Shown in pieces: positions 1 to 10,600 of a stretch of 64,000 nucleotides of DNA (positions within the stretch are counted from its first letter, which is position 1; every line of letters starts with the position of its first letter). The notes beneath the pieces are model-generated. The model was not told the origin of the DNA and ran no database searches. It saw only the letters and a list, made by a program, of their open reading frames with translations. Origin of the DNA: UBA12191 sp009937185 (GTDB lineage Bacteria; Planctomycetota; UBA8108; UBA1146). The position numbers were made by a program, and so were the translations under genes. The DNA lies in contig CALJGL010000012.1 of the NCBI GenBank assembly GCA_938075155.1, positions 62,001 to 126,000 of the forward strand. The letters are read 5' to 3'.

Positions 1-135
1 TCTTTTCTTTTGTCAAACCGTCAAGAGATGGGGGAGATAGCCATGAATTTCATGTACTTCCCCTCCATAAGCATGACTATATAAACTCAACGCATCCCCC
101 CGATGTTCATCTGCAAGAGGAGTAAGGGAGTAATT

Positions 136-507
136 ATGCGACTCATCATCGAAACCACGGCTGTATTCATGTTGCTGATCCTTCTGCTGGGAGGCACGGG
201 TTGCCAAAAGACAATTCGTAGCGACGAAGTTGTTTCCAATTCGGAGACTCCTGTGCAAAAGCTGATTGTGGAAAAGGGCAATTACCTCGACCTCCGATTG
301 CCTTCACCGGCCATTGGTCGTTGGTGGGCTGTCGATAAAGGGGCTCTCCCCTACCTGCAGCCGAAGCTTGAAATAGGTCAGGGAATGATTCGTCTCCTCG
401 CGGTGAAACCTGGCAAGACCCGTGTGACGTGCGTCCTCACGGATAGGAATCTATTCAAGTACCGTAAGGTGGTCGTGGATGTGGAAATACTTCCTCATCC
501 AGAGTGA
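136..507 (+). CDS. Small secreted lipoprotein of unknown function
   Basis: A 123-residue protein. The N-terminus is a lipoprotein signal: a hydrophobic run of Leu/Ile followed by a GGTGC lipobox with the acylated Cys at about residue 23, so the mature protein should be membrane-anchored on the periplasmic side. The rest is a short beta-rich domain ending in alternating Val/Asp strands, reminiscent of a bacterial Ig-like fold, but I do not recognise a family. I chose the ATG at 136 rather than the in-frame ATG at 103 because purine-rich AGGAG/AAGGGAG ribosome-binding sequence (115-130) sits just before it and because it puts the signal peptide at the very N-terminus. It converges with the selenoprotein candidate downstream. 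Confidence 0.75.
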   Translation: MRLIIETTAVFMLLILLLGGTGCQKTIRSDEVVSNSETPVQKLIVEKGNYLDLRLPSPAIGRWWAVDKGALPYLQPKLEIGQGMIRLLAVKPGKTRVTCVLTDRNLFKYRKVVVDVEILPHPE

Positions 508-598
508 ACACCGGCGCGAGCACTCAAGAGAGTACTGAGACGTCGGTGAACTCGGGAGTTCGAGTTTATTGAAGTTCCCGTTTTATCGAGTTCTTGTC

Positions 599-1855
599 TT
601 ATGGAGTGGGTGGTTTGATCCAGTCTGCGCCATAGACGTCGACGAATGCCGGTGCCAACTTTGACGAGGGAGAATCCCCCGTCATCTCCAGAAACCATCC
701 GACTTTGGCGGGTTTAACTTCTGTGATACCGCGGCGACCATTCAGTCCACTTCCACCCCACACTTTTCCGGAGACGGCGGCTTCGAAACTCTCGAAGCGT
801 AAGGATGTAGAGTTCCAAGTGGCAATTCCTACCAGCTGGGCGCTCACTCCCCGGGTTCGACTCGGGAAGTGTTTCCAATCCGTTTCTCCCAGCTTATAGA
901 CGCCATCACTTTCAGATCGAAACTCTCCTGATAGCAAGAGTGTGACCTTGTCCGATTCACAATCCCCAACAGTGATGGTCACTTCTGCCTTTTCAATATC
1001 TTCTGGAGAGAAGGGGCCTTCTTGGCCGGAGACATTATCGACGATATGGAAACGAGCCAATCGCATGGCGAGTTCGGCGGGAAGTGAGTGAACCTGTCCC
1101 GATTTGAGAGAGGTGGGAATCCACTCTTTTAACTCGGAGTGATGGAACCAAATGTGATCCCGATTCCAGCGCCCTCGTGTCTCAGATGTGAGACCTTTCT
1201 CTGGCAAATCTCTGGAGGTACTGCGGAGCACCAGGCCATCCGTGGGATAGAAGAGCTCCCAACGATGAGCCGGTTCGTAAATGAAGGGGTCGATGGGGAG
1301 ACGTTCCTCAGCGGGCAAAGCCTCCCATGCTGCGAGTCCCTTCTCTAACAAGATGAGAGCTTTATCTGCTTGGAGAGTATTTTGTCGGACGAGCAATTTC
1401 CCCGATGGACTAAAGACATACAGGCCTTGCCAAGAACCGCCAATCGGAGTGGTTCTCCCTGCCACCTGTTGACGAAAAAACTGACATTCCTTGTCGGGGT
1501 GTCGTTGAAGTCTCCAGACTTCATCTGTTGCTGGAGTGAATGAGAGTACTTTCTCGATGACTCGAGGATCGTTCCAGACGGACCGCCGGCCCGCCACGCC
1601 ATTGCCTCAGGTGCAGCCGAGAGGATGCCCATTCATGAGCCAGAGAAGCAAAGGCTTCCCTTCTTCACCGGCCTTTTTTAGGCCTTCATGAAGACTGGTA
1701 TGCCATGGGATCGTCAACCAGCGATCTTCTGGGCCAGGCTCGATCGCCTGTTTCCAGTTTTTAAGTGGCTGGTCCTCTAGAGAACAGACGGGATCACCTG
1801 AAGAGATGGGAATTAAACACAAGTTGAGAAGGAGCAGTATCGATAGGGGTGTCAT
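599..1855 (-). CDS. Secreted thioredoxin-like protein, candidate selenoprotein (in-frame UGA)
   Basis: Reads as one 418-residue protein if the UGA at 1607-1609 is decoded as selenocysteine (residue 83). The frame is unbroken on both sides and the similarity-like features continue across the codon: residues 60-82 form a beta strand and loop (LLLWLMNGHPLGCT), and the sequence after the UGA continues GNGVAGRRSVW with a helix. The putative redox motif is Cys81-Thr82-Sec83, where thioredoxin-fold proteins carry their active site. A signal peptide (MTPLSILLLLNLCL...) starts at ATG 1855, preceded by GCGGAGG. The C-terminal 250 residues are an unrecognised Trp-rich, probably periplasmic domain. A hairpin suited to a bacterial SECIS lies just after the UGA. 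The Sec formate dehydrogenase in this window shows that UGA decoding exists here. The alternative is a nonsense-mutated pseudogene. Diverges from the cupin gene. Confidence 0.7.
1577..1595 (-). promoter_or_regulatory. Candidate bacterial SECIS hairpin of the thioredoxin-like gene
   Basis: On the minus-strand mRNA, starting 11 nt after the UGA, GGCGGGCC and GGUCCGUC can form an 8-bp helix (two G-U pairs) around a GGC loop. The apical loop lies about 20 nt downstream of the UGA, within the spacing known for bacterial SECIS elements. The loop contains G but is not the GGUCU seen in the formate dehydrogenase element, so support is moderate. Confidence 0.5.
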
Positions 1856-1965
1856 GAGTCCTCCGCGTATATTGATGAGCCAGTCATTCCCCATCGTGCC
1901 AGTAGATCGGGTCTTTTGCCACCCGGATGACGTTAGTATGTGACAAAAATGAGAGGAGTGCAGAT

Positions 1966-2340
1966 ATGCCAAGACATATATCAACACCTACCGTCGTGGA
2001 ATCTGTGGGAAACCTTCCCAAGCGTATCGAGGAGTATGTTGGACGGGTGAATTCCGGAGATAGCAGCGCCAGCGTGGCGAGAATGGTATCGCCTTCCGGG
2101 TGGGAAGAACCGGGGCAAAAGCCCCTTTTTGATGAGATGACTCTGGTTCTCAAGGGGGCTCTCAAGGTCGAGTCGGAAGAGGGTAGTTTTGACGTTTCTG
2201 CGGGGCAAGCCATCATCGTTAAAGCCGGTGAATGGGTTCGTTACAGTAGCCCGGGTGCTGAGGGGGCGGAATATGTCGCGATTTGTATTCCCGCATTTTC
2301 CCCAGAGACGGTACAGCGTGATGATGCACAAGATGGATAG
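1966..2340 (+). CDS. Small cupin-domain protein
   Basis: A 124-residue single-domain protein. Residues 60-115 hold the cupin signature: an E-rich strand followed by LVLKGALKVE, then the second motif with AGQAIIVKAGEWVRYSSP. No signal peptide, so it is cytoplasmic. The small cupin group includes metal-binding isomerases, EutQ-like proteins and sugar-binding regulators; the usual metal-binding His residues are not obvious, so the substrate is unknown. The ATG at 1966 is preceded by GAGAGGAG; an upstream in-frame ATG at 1927 lacks a site. Divergent from the selenoprotein candidate with a 110-bp shared intergenic region, and ended by a strong bidirectional terminator. Confidence 0.75.
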   Translation: MPRHISTPTVVESVGNLPKRIEEYVGRVNSGDSSASVARMVSPSGWEEPGQKPLFDEMTLVLKGALKVESEEGSFDVSAGQAIIVKAGEWVRYSSPGAEGAEYVAICIPAFSPETVQRDDAQDG

Positions 2341-2383
2341 GGATCCGCTGCGCTGGTCATAGACCCTCGTCGTGAGAGATAAA

Positions 2384-2416
2384 AAAAGAGGTGAGGGGCA
2401 AACCCTCACCTCTTTT
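2384..2416. terminator. Bidirectional intrinsic terminator
   Basis: GAGGTGAGGG (2388-2397) and CCCTCACCTC (2403-2412) form a perfect 10-bp stem with a 5-nt loop. It is flanked by a run of A on the left and of T on the right, so it can terminate both the cupin gene (plus) and the convergent dockerin-tailed gene (minus). Confidence 0.9.
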
Positions 2417-2439
2417 ATTTTGAACATGACTATCGGGGT

Positions 2440-5016
2440 TCACGGACAGTTGTAGCTGGCGCAATCTAGCGGGTCTGTATCCGTGGGATCAGGCCCACAA
2501 TCGACGGAGCCTGGTGCTGGCAATGCAGGTCCACCGCTGAAGAGGGTGGCGAGCTTGTAAATTGCGTCTGCAATATTCACTCCACCATCATCATTAGCAT
2601 CGCTGGCATCCGCACACGCACTTGCAGGACCGCCACTGAAAAGTCCGGCGAGAAGGAAAACTGCATCAGCAATGTTGAATCCACCATCACCATTGGAATC
2701 ACCTCGGCGGAATTCCGGAAGCGTAGGTCCTCCTCCGCCTCCAGCCAGCGCTGTGGCATAGAGTTCGACAAGCGCATCCCTGTCACCGTTGAAGCCGCCG
2801 AATTCCCAGCTTTGGCAAATGACTTTTCCTCCGGCATTGGTGCTGTAGTAAACACCGGTGGAATATGTACTGAGAGCTTCTTCCCATATGGGAGCGGCAT
2901 CTGGGCCCAAGGAATCTGTGGTGCTGGCAATCAATTGGTCGGTCCAGTCATTTCCGGCTCCAGCATCCTGTGTGTAATCCACCGCTACATATGTACTAAG
3001 ATCGAGACCGAAGGCACTGTCGAGTCCATTCATGGCCAAGAAGGTGTCATCGCCATCTTCAATTACGTCAGCGACACCATCGATGGCTCCGAATGCAGGA
3101 TCGACGGGGTCGAATCCCCATGCATCTCCCGCTTCAACATAAATCCCAATACCCAACAGCTGAGCATCTGCGATGGCGAGTGAAGAACCCGCAGTCATTG
3201 CTGCATTGTTGGGGAATGTTCCTCCGCAATACCAAATTCGCTCAATGGCACTCGTTCCCGGGTCTAGAATTCCACAGGGTGCGTCTTCGGGCTGCCCTTC
3301 CACGATGAGAGGAAGGCGTCCTGTTGCCGTTAATGCATCAGAGAGCGCGCCGGCACTATCGATAGCGCCCGCAACGTTTTCGACGCGGAAGATGACATCG
3401 GTGGCATTGATGTCTGGGACAGTGAGAGTGATCCCTGTGGGAGCACTACTCAAGCCGCAGTTTGCGCTGGTGCCGACGACTTCATAGAAACCTGAACCTG
3501 GTACAGGACTTGTGTCGGTGAAAAAGGTTGTTCCGGAAGGAAGACCAGAAGCGAGAGAAACTCCGTCTTTGAAGACTTCATACTCGTCGTAGGTGGGACC
3601 AATTCCTGCACCATCCCATGCGATTTCGACAAAGCCAGAAAGGCAATCATAGAAACCTGTCAATCCAGTGATGGGAGATACATCGATGAGAATTGTACCG
3701 GGGCCTCTATCTCCACCGAATCCAGAGATACGTAGGAAGTAAGTAGTTCCGACAAAGGCCGTGAGATTGAGTGCACTTTGGAATCCACAACTGTCATCGT
3801 TGCATTCAATCAGCGTCATTCCTGCGCAGTTTCCTGGAGCGGGGCCAGCATCAAAGACTTCGAAGGCAGTGTCATAACTCGAGCCACAAAGCGAAATGTT
3901 AAAGACACTGTCGCAAGGTGGAGTAAAGGTATACCACTGATCGACCGAACCTCCGTTTGCGCAACTGAATACAGGAGCGGTAGGGTCGAGTAGTGCAAAT
4001 GTTGTGTCAAAGTCTGTGGGAATTCCGAGCGTTATCGGCAGGGCGGTATCGCAAGTATCGTTGTCAATAGCACTGCAATGAATCAGGCTACAAGAAGAAG
4101 ACCAACTCGTTGTCGCAGTACACAATCCCACGATTTCGTAGTTATGGACACCGTCATCCACACCGATGTCCTGGTAAGAAGTCGCATCACCCGGAAGAGT
4201 TGCAATATCTACACCGTCACGAATCACCGTAATCCCTTGTGAGTAGGGTCCCGGCTGGAAACTAGTCCAGCTGAGGTCTACGGCATCGTTGGCACAGTCG
4301 GAGACGCAGTTCAGAGTGTCGAATGGGCAACAGTTTCCACAACCACCCAAGACATCCACGTACACATCGTCGTAGTAAAAGGTTCCACCCGATCCGTTGT
4401 ACAGATCTAGACATCTCATCTGATTCGAGCCGCCGACCTGCCATACGTTTTCGCGCATGATCTCAGTTCCAGCGTAATAAGCGCTGTACAAATTATTGTC
4501 GATGTCTACGACGACTCGTATCTCAATCCATTGGTCATAGCGAAGTTGAGTCGGTGTTGACAAACCCGTGATAGCGGAAGATCCACCAGCATCGGTAACG
4601 AGGCCTGTGGCATCACTCATCTCGATTTGAACAGACCAATTCTTGGGTCCATTGTGTTCATATGTATTTAGCAGAATGAAGTAATATGTTCCTGCCTGCC
4701 CAGACGGGACGTAGACATTTGAAGTGAATTCAAATTGGCCCTGATTGAGTCCATTAAAGAGCCGAACGATGTCATCATTGTCTTGGAGCTCGAGAGAATT
4801 AACTCCTCCTGAAGTAGAATTGAATGTGTCGACAACGACACTATCTACTCCGGCTGCTTGATCCCAGGTGTCCCAACTGCCTTGTCCCGCAATAGTTGAA
4901 CCGACAGCGTAGCTTTCAAAACTGTCAGAATCCAACTGGGCAAAAGCGGGTGAGACCAAACTGCTGAGCACTAGCAAAATGGTGACAACGGCGGCATTAA
5001 ATCCATGATTAGTCAT
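2440..5016 (-). CDS. Secreted multidomain protein with dockerin-like C-terminus
   Basis: An 858-residue exported protein with a signal peptide (hydrophobic stretch ending PAFAQ). Domains in order: an N-terminal LamG/jelly-roll-like region (to about residue 225); an Fn3-like domain; a PPC-type beta domain (about 315-445, with DTCDTALPI, a Cys-rich core and FLRISG); a second Fn3; an unnamed about 200-residue module (coding bases about 3414-2743) shared with the subtilase at 7641; and a dockerin-like tail with two Ca-binding loops of the DSNGDG/DANDDG type, each followed by an LFSGGP-ending helix. No catalytic domain is seen, so it is probably a structural or binding protein outside the cell or on its surface. 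The ATG at 5016 follows GAAAGGAGGCACC. Such tails are frequent in Planctomycetota without known cohesins. Confidence 0.85.
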   Translation of the reverse strand: MTNHGFNAAVVTILLVLSSLVSPAFAQLDSDSFESYAVGSTIAGQGSWDTWDQAAGVDSVVVDTFNSTSGGVNSLELQDNDDIVRLFNGLNQGQFEFTSNVYVPSGQAGTYYFILLNTYEHNGPKNWSVQIEMSDATGLVTDAGGSSAITGLSTPTQLRYDQWIEIRVVVDIDNNLYSAYYAGTEIMRENVWQVGGSNQMRCLDLYNGSGGTFYYDDVYVDVLGGCGNCCPFDTLNCVSDCANDAVDLSWTSFQPGPYSQGITVIRDGVDIATLPGDATSYQDIGVDDGVHNYEIVGLCTATTSWSSSCSLIHCSAIDNDTCDTALPITLGIPTDFDTTFALLDPTAPVFSCANGGSVDQWYTFTPPCDSVFNISLCGSSYDTAFEVFDAGPAPGNCAGMTLIECNDDSCGFQSALNLTAFVGTTYFLRISGFGGDRGPGTILIDVSPITGLTGFYDCLSGFVEIAWDGAGIGPTYDEYEVFKDGVSLASGLPSGTTFFTDTSPVPGSGFYEVVGTSANCGLSSAPTGITLTVPDINATDVIFRVENVAGAIDSAGALSDALTATGRLPLIVEGQPEDAPCGILDPGTSAIERIWYCGGTFPNNAAMTAGSSLAIADAQLLGIGIYVEAGDAWGFDPVDPAFGAIDGVADVIEDGDDTFLAMNGLDSAFGLDLSTYVAVDYTQDAGAGNDWTDQLIASTTDSLGPDAAPIWEEALSTYSTGVYYSTNAGGKVICQSWEFGGFNGDRDALVELYATALAGGGGGPTLPEFRRGDSNGDGGFNIADAVFLLAGLFSGGPASACADASDANDDGGVNIADAIYKLATLFSGGPALPAPGSVDCGPDPTDTDPLDCASYNCP

Positions 5017-5311
5017 GGTGCCTCCTTTCAGATTTTTGTTGAACAAAGCCCGATTCGCCCGTTTTGTATTTATTTGGAAAAGGGAAAAGCCCTTTCCGAA
5101 AACAAAAACGGACGGATATATCTAATTGTATGCACCATAGAGATACTCGCAACAGGGCAGAATTGCCGGAATTGGCTTCAATCGGTGAATAGCTTGGCTA
5201 AAAGAAATATTTTTTTGTAACTGAGTTCAATTATCTATAAATTCTCCATTGTTGTACGGAACGAGGACACTCTTCGTTACGTCATATTGAAAGAAGACAA
5301 GGAAGCAATTC

Positions 5312-6043
5312 ATGATCATGGACACCCACTTTTTGAGTTTCGGTTTTCTTTATTTTGATCCCATGTATTTCGTATTTGTCGGCCCTGCCTTTTTACTTGC
5401 GATGTTGGCCCAGGCACGCGTGAAGACAGCGTTTGCCAAATGGTCAGCAGTACCCTGTAGAAGAGGATGGACCGGAGCCGAAGTGGCAAGGCGAGTTTGT
5501 GAACTCGGTGGAGCCCATGATGTTCAGATTGAGATGGCGAATGGTTATCTCTCGGACCATTATGATCCAAGGGAGCGAGTGTTAAGGCTTTCTTCCGAAA
5601 ATTATCATGGCCGAAGTGTTGCAGCCGCAGCTATTGCTGCTCATGAAGCCGGACACGCGATTCAGCATGCGGTTAATTATCCTTGGCTGTCCTTGCGAAG
5701 TGCCTATGTTCCCGTCGCGAGTCTGGGATCTTGGCTTTCGTTTCCTATGTTGTTAGCGGGTGGATTGCTCTCGATTCCGATTCTGATTCAGGCGGGAATC
5801 TTTCTTTTTGGGGGAGTGGTATTTTTTCAGATCATCACTTTGCCTGTTGAGTTCAATGCCAGTTCTAGAGCGAAGAGCGTTCTTCGTGAGAGCGGCCTGA
5901 TCAGCGACTCAGAAGAGATGCGGGGGGTCGAAAGTGTGCTTGGCGCTGCAGCGATGACTTATGTCGCTGCTACGATCCAATCTTTACTGACCCTGCTTTA
6001 CTACTTATGGAGATCAGGGTTATTAGGCGGCCAGCGAAATTAA
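5312..6043 (+). CDS. Membrane zinc metallopeptidase, YugP family
   Basis: A 243-residue integral membrane protein of the YugP/neutral zinc metallopeptidase family. The catalytic HEAGH motif is at residues 111-115, followed by QHA, with an N-terminal TM helix (about 18-34) and several more TM segments after the motif (about 130-190 and 215-235). The family is membrane-embedded and thought to cleave proteins at the membrane; its substrates are mostly unknown. Length is usual for the family. An AAGGAAG site lies ahead of the ATG at 5312; a second in-frame ATG at 5318 is also possible. It converges with the ThuA-like gene. Confidence 0.88.
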   Translation: MIMDTHFLSFGFLYFDPMYFVFVGPAFLLAMLAQARVKTAFAKWSAVPCRRGWTGAEVARRVCELGGAHDVQIEMANGYLSDHYDPRERVLRLSSENYHGRSVAAAAIAAHEAGHAIQHAVNYPWLSLRSAYVPVASLGSWLSFPMLLAGGLLSIPILIQAGIFLFGGVVFFQIITLPVEFNASSRAKSVLRESGLISDSEEMRGVESVLGAAAMTYVAATIQSLLTLLYYLWRSGLLGGQRN

Positions 6044-6074
6044 GCAGACTGCATGAATAAAAGATCGGTCTTTC

Positions 6075-7145
6075 TCAGTCTTTGAGTATGACATTGAGTA
6101 AGTCTTTTGGTTTGACTTCTTTTTTGTGCCGGCTGAACCCAAAGGGAGTTGGGCGGAAGGTGCCCACGAGGTCTACTTTCCCTTTACCGTCGATTTTGTC
6201 TTCCATTCCGAGGCACCAGTAACTGGCCTGAATCAAGAGTCTTCTGCTGCCTTCACGGGAGAAAGCTTGCGAAGCCCCGAGTGTCGTGGAAAAGATTCGT
6301 TGTTTTTCTCCATTACTTAATGAGCGCTCTCTGATCCAAGCCACCGGCATGATGGGATTGTTCTTGTCATATTTTTCTCCGTCTCTTTCTTCTATCTCAC
6401 AGGGACCATCATCAGGGTCCATTCCAGAGAGGACTCTTCCGTTAAGAAGAGGTACACAGCCCTCGGGGAGGGGGAGATTGACGGTGTAGACATCGGAAGG
6501 ATCCCACACATCTCCATCCTTGATCCCTTTGAGTATCGGATGCTTTGAGTGTTCTTTTACGATGATCCCACTGCTACTTTGCCAACCGTGACCACCATGG
6601 TGAGCGACCCAGGTTTCTCCCATGATTTGACGGCCAAAGCCGCCATTCCATTGCGAGTTTCTCCATGACCATCGGCGATATTTTCTGTCGGCAGGAATGT
6701 CAAAAGCATGCGTGGAAGTCCGAAGGCCGATGAGAGGCTTTCCTGATTCGACAAAGTCCACAATGAACTTCATTTGCTCATCCGGTAGGTTTCTGAATCG
6801 TGTGAAGATGACCATGAGGTCTGCAGTCTTGAGGGCTTCTAGACCTGGTATGTTGTCGAGAACTTCTGGATCAATAAATCCTGTTTCCTTATTGATGGAG
6901 AAAAGTACAGTGCATTTGAAGCCATGGTACTTCGACAGAATATGCGCCAACTGAGGCATGCCTTCTTCTGATCGATATTCTTCATCCCCTGTGACGAAAA
7001 CGATATGACGACCGTTGGGGGTTTTGGATTCAAGAGTGAGCCAGCGAGCTTCTTCTGAAGAGGTCCCAATAATTTCAGCAGAGCAGGGGTTTAAGCTGAG
7101 AAAAAAGACCAATGCCGTAAACAGTATTTTTAATGTATTCAACAA
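6075..7145 (-). CDS. Secreted ThuA-like domain protein
   Basis: A 356-residue protein with a signal peptide (hydrophobic residues 5-22 ending CSA) and a ThuA-like, glutamine-amidotransferase-fold domain. Characteristic stretches are HIVFVTGDEEYRSEEG near the N-terminus, the LMVIFTRFRNLP strand, the GLRTSTHAFD segment, and a HHGGHGW region. ThuA-like proteins lack the amidotransferase Cys chemistry; in Planctomycetota they commonly accompany sugar catabolism, but their reaction is not established. The start is TTG at 7145, chosen because AGGAGG lies five bases upstream at the right spacing and the signal peptide follows directly. No sugar-pathway gene is adjacent. It stands alone as a transcription unit. 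Confidence 0.85.
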   Translation of the reverse strand: MLNTLKILFTALVFFLSLNPCSAEIIGTSSEEARWLTLESKTPNGRHIVFVTGDEEYRSEEGMPQLAHILSKYHGFKCTVLFSINKETGFIDPEVLDNIPGLEALKTADLMVIFTRFRNLPDEQMKFIVDFVESGKPLIGLRTSTHAFDIPADRKYRRWSWRNSQWNGGFGRQIMGETWVAHHGGHGWQSSSGIIVKEHSKHPILKGIKDGDVWDPSDVYTVNLPLPEGCVPLLNGRVLSGMDPDDGPCEIEERDGEKYDKNNPIMPVAWIRERSLSNGEKQRIFSTTLGASQAFSREGSRRLLIQASYWCLGMEDKIDGKGKVDLVGTFRPTPFGFSRHKKEVKPKDLLNVILKD

Positions 7146-7640
7146 AGCGACCTCCTGTCATTTTCATAACATGAAAGTGACCTCCTGATCGATAAGAAAA
7201 GTGATGATTCCTTTGTTCATGTAGGTTTACTTCGCCGGGCGGTGAATTCGTCGTGATCCGCTGTGAGTATTCTATGAAAGACTAAGGTTAACTATGGAAG
7301 TGACAACTATGAGGGCATGCGCGTTCAAGAGAGTTAATGAATCAGTCTTAGCATGTCACGTATTAGGGTAATCCGAAAAGCCGGACTAGTTGGACAGCAA
7401 TTCTTCGGCGGGTTTTCGAACAAAAAAAAGCCTTTAAATGGTGGGTTGTATTCGTCATTCAAGAGGACAGACTGAAAATAATTCACAGGATAGGTGAGGG
7501 TCGATAAGGTCATTGATCTCTCACTACTTTGAAGCTCTCGTATCCGCCTGCGAGAGAACTGTGGCTCGAATGCTCGTAAAAATTCAAATTGTTTGTAGTA
7601 CTTTTCTGCAGGCAGTGTGTCTACGAATCAGGAGGATTGC
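7146..7640. other. Intergenic region without recognisable gene
   Basis: About 495 bases between the divergent ThuA-like and subtilase genes. It must hold both promoters. A nine-base stretch GACCTCCTG occurs twice about 30 bases apart at its left end (around 7150 and 7180), duplicating the ThuA gene's ribosome-binding sequence. A short frame at 7513-7713 overlaps the subtilase start and looks spurious. No RNA gene was recognised. Confidence 0.5.
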
Positions 7641-10600
7641 ATGCTTAGATTTTTCTACATGCTTGTTTGTTTGTTTTTCTTATCCCCAGGGTTGGTTGCC
7701 CAAGATCAAATAAAGCAATGGTCATATCCGTATGGGGATTCTCAAGTTTCTCTTGTTCAGGATAACCCTGCAATCCTTGCGATTTTAGTAGATCCTGCTG
7801 AAGAAGATCCAGCGCAGTTGATCTCTAATTTGGTGAGAGCATCGAAGAATTATTTTGGAAGTGGTAAGGCCAAAGCTCAGGAGTACCCGGGGCTATTTTA
7901 TATTCCTTTGGAAAAGAAGTTAGATAAGAACGGGTTACTGAAGTTGACCGAAGTTCTCGCTTCAAGTCCGGGCATTGTCACTGCTGCTCCGCTTCTACAT
8001 ATTGATCAGGCAGATATAATTACGCGACCAGAATTAATAGTCACATTTGATGGCTCTGTAGAAGAGTCCGACATTCGTGAAATTTTGAACACGAATGAAC
8101 TGAGACCATTGAGAACTTTTTCTGGATTAGATCCGACATACCTCGTTTCTTTCAAAGGGTCTCCCATGAAAGCATTCGAGTTATCTTGGGAACTTCTCGG
8201 ATTCGATGAAGTTTCTGCAGCAGAGCCGAACTTTATTCAGGACCTTCCTGAGATGGCGACGCCGAATGATTCCCTCTACGCGAACCAATGGGATATGAAC
8301 AACACGGGTCAGACGGGTGGAACCCCTGGCGCAGATATGCATATGTCTGAGGCGTGGGATATTTCAACCGGATCCGCCAGTATCGTTGTCGCTATCATCG
8401 ATGAGGGAGTCGATGTGGATCACCCGGACCTTATTGCCAATATGGTTACAGGTTTCGACGCTGTGACCGCCGATCCCACTCCTGAGGGAGTTCCCGGAAA
8501 TGCGAACTCGGGTGACGGTCACGGAACTTGTTGTGCAGGTATTGTCGCAGCCGATGGAAACAACGGACTGGGAGTTACCGGAGTCACATGGAATAGCAAG
8601 ATCATGCCGATTCGTATCGGCTTTGGAAACTTCTGGACACAGACTGACTGGATCATCGATGGATTGACATGGCCCGTAGATAACGGTGCAGATGTCCTGT
8701 CCAACAGTTGGGGGGGTGGGGGTGCCAGTACCGCCATTCAAAATGCAGTCAGTTACGGAACTACGACGGGCCGAGGAGGATTGGGTTGTCCTAACTTCTT
8801 CGCTTCAGGAAATGATAATGGCGGAGTTTCATATCCAGCCGCTTATCCCGAAGCCATCGCAGTTGGGGCGTCGAGTCCGTGCGATGAACGCAAGAGTCCT
8901 TCCTCATGTGATGGAGAAACTTGGTGGGGCAGTAATTTTGGGTCAACGCTCGATTTTGTTGCACCAGGTCCTCTGACAACAACCGTGGATATCGCCGGGT
9001 CAGGGGGCTATAGCTCTGGAGATTACACTACTTCCTTCAATGGTACTTCTTCTGCGACACCCCATGCGGCGGGAGCGGGAGCATTACTTCTTGCGGTTGC
9101 CCCAGGATTGACGGAGTCAGAAGTACGAACATTGATGCGTCAAACTGCTGACGATCAGGTTGGACCCCCTTCTGAAGACACACCAGGCTTCGACATATAC
9201 ATGGGATATGGGCGGGTGAATTGCGAATCGCTCCTCTTGGCAGTGGCGAGCAATGTTCCAGGTCCCACAGGACTGAGCTGCAACAACTCTGGGGTCAGCA
9301 CAGTGCTTTCGTGGAATAACGGAGCCAGTTACACCCAGGTCACAGTCTCGAGAAATGGAAGTGTGCTGGCCACCTTGTCGGGGGGCTCTACTTCTTACAC
9401 TGACGGGGCGACTCCTACAGGTACCTCTTCATACGCTGTTCGGGGATACCAGGGCGCAGATTTCAGTTCTGCAGCCAGTTGTTCAATCTTCTCGATCGGA
9501 GATGCCACTGATCTCGTTTGGGCTCCTTCCGCTGCGGGCGGAGCTGTTTCAGGCGGGCAAGGGTTGGCGGATGCATTAACGGCAGCCGGACGAAGCCCAC
9601 TTCTTGTCGCGAGTCTGAATGATGTCAGCAACCTTGATATCTTCGAAGCTGTTTGGGTGAATCTCGGAATTTATCCTTCAAATCATGTGCTCTCTTCAGG
9701 AGAGTCCTCCCAGTTGGACAGCTACCTTACGAATGGAACAGGTGGAAGCTTCCTCTATCTTGAAGGAGGAGATACCTGGGCGTATGACACCAGCACAACC
9801 GTGCATGGTCGCTTTGGAATTTCAGGACAATCCGATGGAACAGCCGATCTTTCTACGGTGACTGGAGCTCCGGGAGCAGGATGCGACCTCGCTGGAAATT
9901 CTTGGAGCTACGGCGGAGAAAATAATTGGATCGACAGACTCGGAACGACCGGGTCCGGTGTTGTCTCCCTCATCAATCCGAGCCCGTCATACAATGTGGG
10001 TATCTTCAACGATGCCGGAAGTTATAAAACTTTTGGAGCATCCTTTGAAATCGCAGGATTGAACGATGGCGCCTCATCCAGAGCAGATCTTGTTTCTGCG
10101 ATTCTTACTTGCTTCGCAGGGGTAGCACCTCCGCCACCTCCACCGGCTCCGGTAGCAGATTTTTCTGCGACTCCGACTTCGGGTGAGGTCCCTCTCAATG
10201 TGTCCTTCGGTAATCTCACGAGCGGTGATGTGACGGGATACTCTTGGAGTTTCGGAGATGGAAATGTGTCTTCCGGAAACAACCCATCTCATACCTATAC
10301 TTCTGCAGGGGTATACACCGTGATATTGACGGCAACAGGCCCTGGTGGTTCCGATACAGCGACATGTTCTGCATGTATCACTGTGAATGATCCACCACCT
10401 CCGCCTGCTCCAGTGGCCGATTTCTCGGTGACGCCCACCTCAGGAGAGACTCCACTCTTTGTGTCGATGACGAATGAAACCACCGGTGACGTGACGGGAT
10501 ACTCCTGGGACTTTGGAGATGGAGGCGGTTCGACCGCCAGCGATCCAAGTCATACTTACTCTTCCCCCGGAGTTTACACCATCACTTTGACGGCAACGGG

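Noticed and set aside
13..258. Minus-strand open frames at the left edge
   Set aside because: They lie over the lipoprotein gene and its leader, with no ribosome-binding site or domain.
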